A DNA stretch of 24,844 nucleotides from a virus. The stretch is from IMG/VR virus record IMGVR_UViG_3300028897_000746, positions 1 to 24,844 of that record, one strand, 5' to 3'. Below are positions 1 through 5,567 of the stretch, in pieces. The notes under the pieces were generated by a model that worked only from the letters and a program-made list of their open reading frames with translations, was not told the DNA's origin and made no database searches. The position numbers and the translations under genes are program-made. The number at the start of each line of letters is the position of its first letter. Positions within the stretch are counted from its first letter, which is position 1.

Positions 1-314
1 ATGGAGAATTTTGGGTTTTCAAACCCTGGTCTTAAACAATAGTCAAACACACGCCCTGCTGCGTTATTATCTTCATCACCAAAAACAACTTCCGCTTCTC
101 CTTTCTTAGCAGGGAAATACTTGTAAAACTCTCTTAAATCTATAATAACTTCTTCCTTTGTGTCTTCAAAGTTATAATATTTTTTAAGCTTCAGAAACTC
201 GTCGTCATTCCAAAGTTCATTAACGAATTCTTCAGCTGTAAGTTCATCTGCGTGAACAGTAAGAATGAAAGATGTTGATGAGCTGTTCGTCACAAAGTCA
301 GTTTTTAGTCGCAT
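1..314 (-). CDS. FVTNSSSTSF N-terminal-motif protein A (partial, runs off the left edge)
   Basis: The first 104 residues are visible and the 3' end lies outside the window. The protein starts MRLKTDFVTNSSSTSFIL, the block shared with three other genes just upstream in the same operon. The rest is acidic and probably helical, with an Asp/Glu-rich central part and no recognisable domain. The ATG at 312-314 is chosen because a good AGGAGA ribosome site lies about 6 nt upstream and because the motif then begins at residue 1, as in the paralogues. Position: last gene seen in the leftward operon, 9 bp after gene B. Function unknown. The conserved N-terminus with divergent bodies suggests a shared recognition tag, but that is inference. 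Confidence 0.85.
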   Translation of the reverse strand, partial: MRLKTDFVTNSSSTSFILTVHADELTAEEFVNELWNDDEFLKLKKYYNFEDTKEEVIIDLREFYKYFPAKKGEAEVVFGDEDNNAAGRVFDYCLRPGFENPKFS

Positions 315-323
315 CTCGTCTCC

Positions 324-740
324 TTATCTTGGAACGTCTGCGCAAATTTCTCCAATTTGTGGATTTCTAATACCAATCTTTCGCAAAGATCTTCGAATCT
401 CTGCTTTGAATTCTCCTAAAGTTTGATGTTCTTCCATTGCAAATGGAGACTTTCCAACAAAGAAAGCTCCTATTTCAAAGTCACTTGCGTAGGTTAAATC
501 TGTTTCCTCTTCTAAAAAAGTCATGAAAACTTCAGCGAATATTTGTATGTCACTAAGAAGTTCTTCTGGTGTTTTATACTCAAGAAACACTTCTGGAAAA
601 ACATGAGTTGAAGAATATTTATCCCAGATGCGATTCAGTAACTTTTTCTTTCTCTTGATTTCAGAGATATTTAAGTCAATTCCCCACGCAACAAAGCTAG
701 TACTACTCGAGTTAGTTACAAAATCACACCTTATTTTCAT
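324..740 (-). CDS. FVTNSSSTSF N-terminal-motif protein B, 138 aa
   Basis: Starts MKIRCDFVTNSSSTSFVA. A longer in-frame reading back to 866 exists. I reject it because the internal ATG at 738-740 has a GGGAG site upstream, forms a TAATG junction with the preceding gene's stop, and puts the family motif at residue 1. After the motif come charged helices, then a segment reading roughly IGAFFVGKSP, then a C-terminal part with TLGEFKAEI and a short GIRNPQIG tail. Protein C has a matching order (a hydrophobic VG strand, an E-x-x-E/K helix, then a G/NI-x-x-P-x-I tail), so B and C are the closest pair. No catalytic motif seen. Function unknown. Confidence 0.85.
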   Translation of the reverse strand: MKIRCDFVTNSSSTSFVAWGIDLNISEIKRKKKLLNRIWDKYSSTHVFPEVFLEYKTPEELLSDIQIFAEVFMTFLEEETDLTYASDFEIGAFFVGKSPFAMEEHQTLGEFKAEIRRSLRKIGIRNPQIGEICADVPR

Positions 741-1222
741 TATGCACTCCCAGTTTCTTTTCTCTTTTCTCGGAAAATCCGTCTTTCTATTTGTATTGCC
801 ATCGCTTTCTTGGGAATAACCCCAGCAAGCGTAACTCTTTTTTGAACTCTTCCTCCTCCCGTCCAAATCTCATGACATCTTTCGAGTCGTCCTCTAATAA
901 CATCTTCTGCTTGTTCAGGGTCAACTGGATCAAGAACCGAACGTCGAGCAAAACCAAAATAACCGACTCCATTGTTGGTGTACATTTCAGCAAAAGTTAT
1001 GTCACCTTCGTCTTCAGGGAGAGGAATACTCCAAATCTTAACTTCAGTTATCTCGCTATCCCGCCTAAGAATTTTTCCATTATTCCTTTTCGCCTCCTTT
1101 TTTGAAGGAGGAATGCAAGGAAAAACATAATCCATAACCCTTACACATACGTCTTGGTGTTGGTCAGAAACAAGTTTGCCCTTCTCCCTCTTATCTTTTT
1201 TCTTCCTTCGTCTTGATGACAT
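740..1222 (-). CDS. Hypothetical protein, 160 aa, basic N-terminus
   Basis: I do not recognise this gene. The ATG at 1220-1222 follows an AAGGAGA site. The first 17 residues are very basic (RRRKKKDKREKGK), which could bind nucleic acid or be an unstructured leader. The body is alpha/beta in character, with an acidic PLPEDEGD stretch and a segment VLDPVDPEQAEDVIRGRLER that reads like an Asp/Pro turn leading into a helix. The C-terminus is again basic. It lacks the NSSSTSF block even though it sits between two genes that carry it. Its stop overlaps the start of gene B (TAATG), so translation of the two is probably coupled. Confidence 0.8.
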   Translation of the reverse strand: MSSRRRKKKDKREKGKLVSDQHQDVCVRVMDYVFPCIPPSKKEAKRNNGKILRRDSEITEVKIWSIPLPEDEGDITFAEMYTNNGVGYFGFARRSVLDPVDPEQAEDVIRGRLERCHEIWTGGGRVQKRVTLAGVIPKKAMAIQIERRIFREKRKETGSA

Positions 1223-1253
1223 TGAACTTCTCCTTTTGTTAAAGTTTTACACC

Positions 1254-1661
1254 TCACGTGTTAAACCAATTTGTTAAGATTTTGGGTCTCGACTTTATGT
1301 TAAACTTGTCTTTCGCTAACTTAAGCACTTCTCTCAACTCTTTCATTGAGAATTTCTCTTCTCTGTACTCGATAAGTTCGTCATTTGCTATAGAAATTCT
1401 CATTCCAACAAGTATAGTATCTTCATCTGGTGCGCCATGTTCCTCGCCAATCTGAAAACTTATTCCGTTATAACCAAAATGTCTTAGGTCATTGAATAAG
1501 TCTTCAGCATCTTCATCACTTAGTGTTTTAGGATCTTTTCCAAAAACTTTCGAAACTAATTCCTTTTGTCTTGAATAGACGTTAGGAAACTCTACCGCCC
1601 ATCCAATCATAACAAAGCTCGTGGAAGAGCTATTTGTTATAAAACAGCTTCTTAGTTTCAT
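1254..1661 (-). CDS. FVTNSSSTSF N-terminal-motif protein C, 135 aa
   Basis: Starts MKLRSCFITNSSSTSFVM, a slightly diverged copy of the family block (D to C and V to I). The start at 1659-1661 is chosen over an upstream in-frame ATG at 1707 because it aligns with the other family members and has a TGGGGA site. The body contains an acidic segment (DPKTLSDEDAEDLF), a strand around TILVGMRISI and a C-terminal helix followed by IKSRPKI, resembling the end of protein B. The first 32 bases overlap the end of gene D in another frame. Function unknown. Confidence 0.85.
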   Translation of the reverse strand: MKLRSCFITNSSSTSFVMIGWAVEFPNVYSRQKELVSKVFGKDPKTLSDEDAEDLFNDLRHFGYNGISFQIGEEHGAPDEDTILVGMRISIANDELIEYREEKFSMKELREVLKLAKDKFNIKSRPKILTNWFNT

Positions 1662-2112
1662 CAGAAATCCCCATTTCTCTGAAAAGTCTACCCATTTCTT
1701 CATGGTCACGTTGACGACCAGTTTTGGTCTTAAAGTCTCCTAAGTCCAAAAAGAAGGACTTTTCACGAAGAGCATATCCTTCTTTTTCTGTATCTACAAA
1801 TTGCGAAATTCTAAGTCCTCTGTGACTCCAGTCAGTATTGTTACATGTATCTACTCGGACATGAAACCAATCCCGATAAATGTAAGTCGTATAATTGGTT
1901 GTCCAAGGAATGATTATATTTCCACCGAACGTTTTGTTTCGCTTTAAGAACTGATTCATCCTCCTTTTTGACGGGTGCGTTTCTCTCCAATCTTCTTTCC
2001 ATTCAGCAAAGAAAATCTTTAACATATCTCTAGCAACTTCTATTGGAGTCGTATATCTGATTATGAATGAAGTGTTAGAGCTATTAGTTACAAAATCAGT
2101 TCTTAGTCGCAC
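1630..2112 (-). CDS. FVTNSSNTSF N-terminal-motif protein D, 160 aa, GTG start
   Basis: Starts at a GTG (2110-2112) and reads (M)RLRTDFVTNSSNTSFII, the family block with one Ser to Asn change. The GGAG site 8 nt upstream lies inside the end of the alpha-CTD gene, which overlaps by 10 bp. The body differs from A-C: it is rich in Trp, Arg and Asn/Thr (for example WTTNYTTYIYRDW) and looks mostly beta in the middle, with a helical C-terminus. No known domain recognised. Its 3' end overlaps the start of gene C by 32 bp, unusual even for this compact operon. Confidence 0.85.
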   Translation of the reverse strand: MRLRTDFVTNSSNTSFIIRYTTPIEVARDMLKIFFAEWKEDWRETHPSKRRMNQFLKRNKTFGGNIIIPWTTNYTTYIYRDWFHVRVDTCNNTDWSHRGLRISQFVDTEKEGYALREKSFFLDLGDFKTKTGRQRDHEEMGRLFREMGISDETKKLFYNK

Positions 2113-2564
2113 TTGACATCTCCTATACTCATTCCTAGTTCGAGGTCCTTCTCTTTCAGTTTTTCTACAACTTCAGTCAAGCTTTTCCTGCCAAACTTCT
2201 GAGTTGCTAAGAGCTCTGGCATAGTTTTTCTTACAAGTTCTCCAACTGTCTCAATCCCTGCATGACGAAGACAATTAGAAGTTCTTACAGAAAAATCAAA
2301 TTCATTAACATGTACATTAAGTATTGGCAAACTCTCTTTTGAAAACTCTTTCTCAAGGAACTTAAACAACGTTTCCCAAAGACTAGAGAAGTTAACTTGT
2401 TTACCTCGAGTAAGTCGTTCACCTGTACCGGCTTTCTCTCTAAAAACGCATACCCAGACTTTTTCACCTGATGATCCACTAATTTCTATATGTTGGTCTC
2501 CATGAGTAGCGAAAAAACAGTCAGCTTTCATTCTTACTCTCTTTTCTACTTTTGGAAAGTCCAT
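2103..2564 (-). CDS. Phage RNA polymerase alpha C-terminal-domain-like protein, 153 aa
   Basis: Residues about 80-147 match the C-terminal domain of bacterial RNA polymerase alpha, the part that binds UP-element DNA, activators and sigma region 4. Reading against E. coli alpha: VRTSNCLR (93-100) equals VRSANCLK, so R94=R265, N97=N268 and C98=C269. FGRKSLTE (124-131) equals LGKKSLTE, so G125=G296, K127=K298 and S128=S299. The 31-residue gap from R94 to G125 equals that from R265 to G296. Acidic E88/D90 fall where E. coli has D259/E261, the sigma-contact patch. The N-terminal 80 residues are not the alpha assembly domain and are not recognised. The ATG has a strong AGGAGG site. Likely role: a transcription modulator acting on host RNA polymerase or promoters; this part is inference. 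Confidence 0.88.
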   Translation of the reverse strand: MDFPKVEKRVRMKADCFFATHGDQHIEISGSSGEKVWVCVFREKAGTGERLTRGKQVNFSSLWETLFKFLEKEFSKESLPILNVHVNEFDFSVRTSNCLRHAGIETVGELVRKTMPELLATQKFGRKSLTEVVEKLKEKDLELGMSIGDVKCD

Positions 2565-2573
2565 AACATCCTC

Positions 2574-3554
2574 CTATAATCCATAAGGACAAGTCGTTGG
2601 ATTTTTAGACAATTTCTCTCTAACTTTTTGGAAAGGTTCTCCTGATTCCCAACAAGTTTTGATGTTACTTTTATCAAGAGGTAACCCATGAATATTCGAG
2701 TCAGCAAAAGAGCAAGGAACTAGCTTCATGTTGGGCGTGATATACACAGACATTCGACCACTTTCGCAAGAATCTAAGTACAATTTCTCTTCTTCTGTTA
2801 ACCTACTCACTTTATTAACTCTATTCACTAAACAACTATCCATCCCCACTTTAAACTTACATAGTCCTTTTCGAGCGAGTTTAATAAAGTGACTTACCAT
2901 ACGATCCTCAACTTGCCAGTGACCTAAGTTCTTAGCTCTACCTTGAGGTTTGAATAGCAAGAATATCACAGCGTTTAGTCGATCAACGTCAACCATTCCT
3001 CTCCATACATCTTCACCTTTCAATATTTGTAAAACTCGAATAAAAGAAGAAGAAGAAAAAAGAAAATGGATATTTGTTTTAATTCCTGCATCCATAAGAG
3101 CTTCTAGAGCCATGTAAGTGTAAGTTTGTCTGTAATCAGAAACAGCTACTGCGCCACATTGTTTAGAGATTTCAACTTCATCTTTGGTAAGAAGTCTTCC
3201 AGATGTAGTGTAGTTGGGGACAACTATATTCTTAACTGAATATTCCACTATCTCTTTGAAGTTCTTGTGTTTATTTGGATCTCCTCGACCGCCTAAAGCT
3301 ATCTGGTTTACAAAAGGTTTACCTTCGTTAATGATACGCTTGTAATCCCCTAACTCCATGTTTGTCTCGTTCTTATCACCCTGGTAACAAAAATAACATT
3401 CGTTGTGACAATGGCCCATTATACCACAGTCAATCATACATGGAAAGTCAAGTCGAAAAGGATCTGGGTGACCATTTATTCCTTGTATAACTTCGAATCC
3501 AGTTTCCGTATCAAAAATTGTAGAATAAGTCTCGGTTCTGAACAACTTGATCAC
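2574..3554 (-). CDS. Radical SAM enzyme with SPASM-like C-terminal domain, 326 aa
   Basis: Carries the radical SAM iron-sulfur motif CxxxCxxC as C49-x3-C53-x2-C56 (CHNECYFC), followed by a GGRGDP segment (88-93) where the SAM-binding GGE motif belongs. The C-terminal third has six cysteines (232, 241, 263, 281, 301, 322), including CESGRMSVYITPNMKLVPC, typical of the SPASM/twitch auxiliary-cluster region of peptide-modifying radical SAM enzymes. The GTG at 3552-3554 is preferred because it lies 6 nt from AAAGGAGG; a TTG two codons earlier directly abuts the site. Family knowledge: such enzymes usually modify peptides or RiPP precursors. It is the second gene of the leftward operon, 9 bp before the alpha-CTD gene. 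Its substrate is unknown; the neighbouring NSSSTSF proteins are a testable guess. Confidence 0.88.
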   Translation of the reverse strand: MIKLFRTETYSTIFDTETGFEVIQGINGHPDPFRLDFPCMIDCGIMGHCHNECYFCYQGDKNETNMELGDYKRIINEGKPFVNQIALGGRGDPNKHKNFKEIVEYSVKNIVVPNYTTSGRLLTKDEVEISKQCGAVAVSDYRQTYTYMALEALMDAGIKTNIHFLFSSSSFIRVLQILKGEDVWRGMVDVDRLNAVIFLLFKPQGRAKNLGHWQVEDRMVSHFIKLARKGLCKFKVGMDSCLVNRVNKVSRLTEEEKLYLDSCESGRMSVYITPNMKLVPCSFADSNIHGLPLDKSNIKTCWESGEPFQKVREKLSKNPTTCPYGL

Positions 3555-3566
3555 AACCAACCTCCT

Positions 3567-3767
3567 TTAAAGAAACCGTTCTTTTCCAAATGGTTCTACT
3601 TCAACTAATTTTTTGCTACGTAGAAATTCTAGTAACTCCCTGCTAAGTATATCTCTTCTCTGTGCGTGAAATGATATCAATGCTTGTTGGACAACTAGCA
3701 ACTTCCCGATAGTAAATCCTTCCCAATTAAACTCGTTTCGTCCGCGCTGTACTCTTTTAATTTGCAT
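3567..3767 (-). CDS. Hypothetical small protein, 66 aa (first gene of the leftward operon)
   Basis: Two ATGs lie side by side (3768-3770 and 3765-3767). The second is preferred because it is 5 nt from the GGAGG site, while the first is only 2 nt away. The protein is basic and helical, with RGRNEFNWEGFTIGKLL near the start and LSRELLEFLRSKK near the end. No domain is recognised. It is the first gene after the divergent spacer and lies 12 bp upstream of the radical SAM gene, so it is probably co-transcribed with it. Confidence 0.75.
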   Translation of the reverse strand: MQIKRVQRGRNEFNWEGFTIGKLLVVQQALISFHAQRRDILSRELLEFLRSKKLVEVEPFGKERFL

Positions 3768-3900
3768 CATCGCCTCCAGTTAAAAAAATAAACAAACCAT
3801 TTTCCTATTCAAGTATTAATATATATAGTTTTTTCTTCCTTTAAATAATCTAACTTTAACATAACCATAGAACAAAATAAAAACCTAAAGGAGTTAAATA
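3768..3900. promoter_or_regulatory. Divergent intergenic region between the leftward and rightward operons
   Basis: A 133-bp, very AT-rich spacer separates two divergent operons, so it should hold a promoter in each direction. The rightward side carries a copy of the GAACAAA-ATAA-AA motif (see 3870-3883). On the leftward side I see AT-rich runs (ATATATATTAATAC on the minus strand) but no clear -10/-35 pair or copy of that motif. The left operon may therefore use a different promoter class, perhaps an early one. No hairpin terminator is present. Confidence 0.6.
3870..3883 (+). promoter_or_regulatory. Candidate phage promoter motif, diverged copy (GAACAAAATAAAAA)
   Basis: This stretch resembles the identical 15-mer GAACAAATAATAAAG found upstream of the terminase and of the hub candidate. 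It sits 17 bp upstream of the first gene of the rightward block, a distance similar to the other two (20 and 27 bp). It is one base shorter and less well conserved, and the region is AT-rich, so a chance match is possible. Confidence 0.35.
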
Positions 3901-4173
3901 ATGGATGTTCAGAAGAAGTTACAGGAGATTTACGCCAGAGAACAAAGAGGAAAAGGACAGCCAGTGGCTGGAACAGGCGGAACTGATTACTGTACATGTC
4001 CTAATAAGAACTGCGAATTATATAAGAAACTTATTGCTCACAAAAGAGGAGTTCCATGTAATGTGATGAAATGTAAATCTTGTGGGCAACCATTAACTGG
4101 CGTAGGAACAATAGGAACAAAACTAAAGGTGGGTGAAAGTTCCTTTCTAGACAGTTACTTAGAGAAACTATGA
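3901..4173 (+). CDS. Small zinc-ribbon-like protein, 90 aa
   Basis: First gene of the rightward block, with an AAAGGAG site 6 nt before the ATG. Cysteines at 31, 33, 38, 53, 58 and 61 plus H47 form a pattern CTCP-x3-C ... H-x5-C-x4-C-x2-C, which strongly suggests one or two bound zinc ions. The segment HKRGVPCN followed by CKSCGQPLTG is typical of zinc-ribbon proteins. The N-terminal 30 residues are a charged helix and a Gly-rich linker. Its stop overlaps the start of the HAD phosphatase gene (ATGA), so translation is coupled. Role unknown; DNA binding or assembly are both possible. Confidence 0.82.
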   Translation: MDVQKKLQEIYAREQRGKGQPVAGTGGTDYCTCPNKNCELYKKLIAHKRGVPCNVMKCKSCGQPLTGVGTIGTKLKVGESSFLDSYLEKL

Positions 4174-4799
4174 TCATCGACCATTACCTAGAGCAAATAC
4201 AAGCAGATGAGCAAACTTCTGCTGCTTCAGGAATCACTGGCTTTGAAACGCCCCATAAACGAAAAGTTCTTAGAACTTATTATCCTAGACTTTTAACACA
4301 AAAGAAAGATGAAGAAGACGAAGAAGATGAATCTCTACCACATAAAGTTATGGGGTATCAACCATCGCCAGCTCCTATACATTTTGAGGCTAAATCGTCT
4401 GAAAATAAACGGTTAATGGTAGACTTCGATAGAACGATTCATAAGTACTCGAAAGGTTACCATGATGGAACTATCTATGACGAGCCAATTCCAGGAGCTA
4501 AAGAAGCTCTTGACATACTTCACAATAGAGGTTACGAAATTGTAATTTTTACTGCTAGAGGTTCTAGTGAAAACGAAGATCGAACATCTCAGGTAAAAAA
4601 TGTAGAAAAATGGTTGAAAAAGTACGGGATTTATTACGATAGAATAACATCTGAAAAACTTCCAGCTTTTGCCTATATAGATGACCTAGCAATCAGGTTC
4701 AAAGGAAATTGGAGAGATACTCTCAGAGATATAGTTGGGACAGAGATAACGATCAAAACTAAAAGGTACATAAGTGCTGATGATTACGCTTTTTACTAG
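4170..4799 (+). CDS. HAD-family phosphatase with acidic N-terminal extension, 209 aa
   Basis: Residues about 80-190 carry the haloacid dehalogenase motifs. Motif I is DFDRT (nucleophile D85, acid/base D87). Motif II is the threonine in FTARG (T128). Motif III is probably K163. Motif IV is the DD pair 171-172 in YIDDLAIRF. The short insertion between motifs and the SQVKNVEKWLKKYGI helix resemble small phage and bacterial HAD hydrolases that act on nucleotides or sugar phosphates; the substrate cannot be read from sequence. The first 80 residues are an unrelated, probably disordered region with an acidic run (KKDEEDEEDE). Translation is coupled to the zinc-ribbon gene through ATGA. It lies 14 bp before the tail tube gene, an odd place for a phosphatase. 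Confidence 0.85.
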   Translation: MIIDHYLEQIQADEQTSAASGITGFETPHKRKVLRTYYPRLLTQKKDEEDEEDESLPHKVMGYQPSPAPIHFEAKSSENKRLMVDFDRTIHKYSKGYHDGTIYDEPIPGAKEALDILHNRGYEIVIFTARGSSENEDRTSQVKNVEKWLKKYGIYYDRITSEKLPAFAYIDDLAIRFKGNWRDTLRDIVGTEITIKTKRYISADDYAFY

Positions 4800-4813
4800 G
4801 GAGGTACAATAAA

Positions 4814-5536
4814 ATGAAGTACTCTTTTGCGGAGTTAGGCCAAAACATACTTACGCGAAAATTTGGTGGGACAACTGTAGGAGTAGCTGATCCTTATGTT
4901 ACCGGTTATCACTTTGTTTGGTTTGATAGGCTTCCTCCTAAACTAGCTGACTACGTAAAGAATGGAAACTCTGGAATTTCTGACAACGGTCAAATCAAGA
5001 ACGTCCTAGCAGCTTCCTGTCTTTCCGTTACTCCTCCTGGCGGAACCCTAGCAAAAATTGAATATACTGGACTTGGTGGCATAAAATGGTCCGTTCCTGG
5101 GAATATCGATTATGGAAACACTGTTACTGTGAAATTCTTAGAATTCAATAAAACTCCAATTCTCGACATTATGCACGGTTGGGTAAAACTAATTAGGGAT
5201 TACAGAACAGGAATAACTGATCTAAAAGACGATGAACAAGGAGAAGGATACACAAAGAAAGAATATGCTGCTTTGATGTACTACTGGACTACCGCGCCTG
5301 ATGCTCAAACAGTAGAATATTACGCAGCCTATGATGGAATGTTCCCTGCGAAAGATCCACAAGATCTTTTCACTAGCGACGTTGAAACAGTAGGAAGACT
5401 TGATGTTGAGATCGAGTTTAACGTAGACTATGCTTGGCATGAACCTTGGGTAAAAACGAAATGCGCATCTTTCGTAGAGACATTTATGAGTGCTAAAACA
5501 GTTGTTCAAGGTTATGGCGAAAGACAAAGTCCATAA
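4814..5536 (+). CDS. Probable tail tube protein, 240 aa
   Basis: Length and character fit myovirus tail tube proteins (T4 gp19-like fold): mostly beta with many Gly/Thr/Val turns, a central helix-containing insertion (TKKEYAALMYYW), and an ending rich in beta strands and acidic residues (VGRLDVEIEFNVDYAW). A GGGAGG site precedes the ATG. It opens the tail/baseplate block, and a tube gene ahead of baseplate genes is a common order. No tail sheath gene is in the window; it would be expected nearby outside it. The call rests on overall look and context, not on a decisive motif. Another tail or baseplate structural protein is the main alternative. Confidence 0.6.
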   Translation: MKYSFAELGQNILTRKFGGTTVGVADPYVTGYHFVWFDRLPPKLADYVKNGNSGISDNGQIKNVLAASCLSVTPPGGTLAKIEYTGLGGIKWSVPGNIDYGNTVTVKFLEFNKTPILDIMHGWVKLIRDYRTGITDLKDDEQGEGYTKKEYAALMYYWTTAPDAQTVEYYAAYDGMFPAKDPQDLFTSDVETVGRLDVEIEFNVDYAWHEPWVKTKCASFVETFMSAKTVVQGYGERQSP

Positions 5537-5567
5537 GTAACTTCTAGTTATTAAGGAGGACGTTAAC

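Noticed and set aside
741-866. N-terminal extension of gene B (in-frame start at 866)
   Set aside because: It lies inside the 740-1222 gene, lacks a better ribosome site, and would put the conserved NSSSTSF block 42 residues inside the protein, unlike all paralogues.
1662-1709. N-terminal extension of gene C (start at 1707-1709)
   Set aside because: The extension is the shadow of gene D's 3' end; the internal ATG aligns with the family.
5537-5567. Small inverted repeat TAACT/AGTTA after the tail tube gene
   Set aside because: A 5-bp AT stem without a T run is too weak for a terminator; the gap mainly carries the next gene's GGAGG site.
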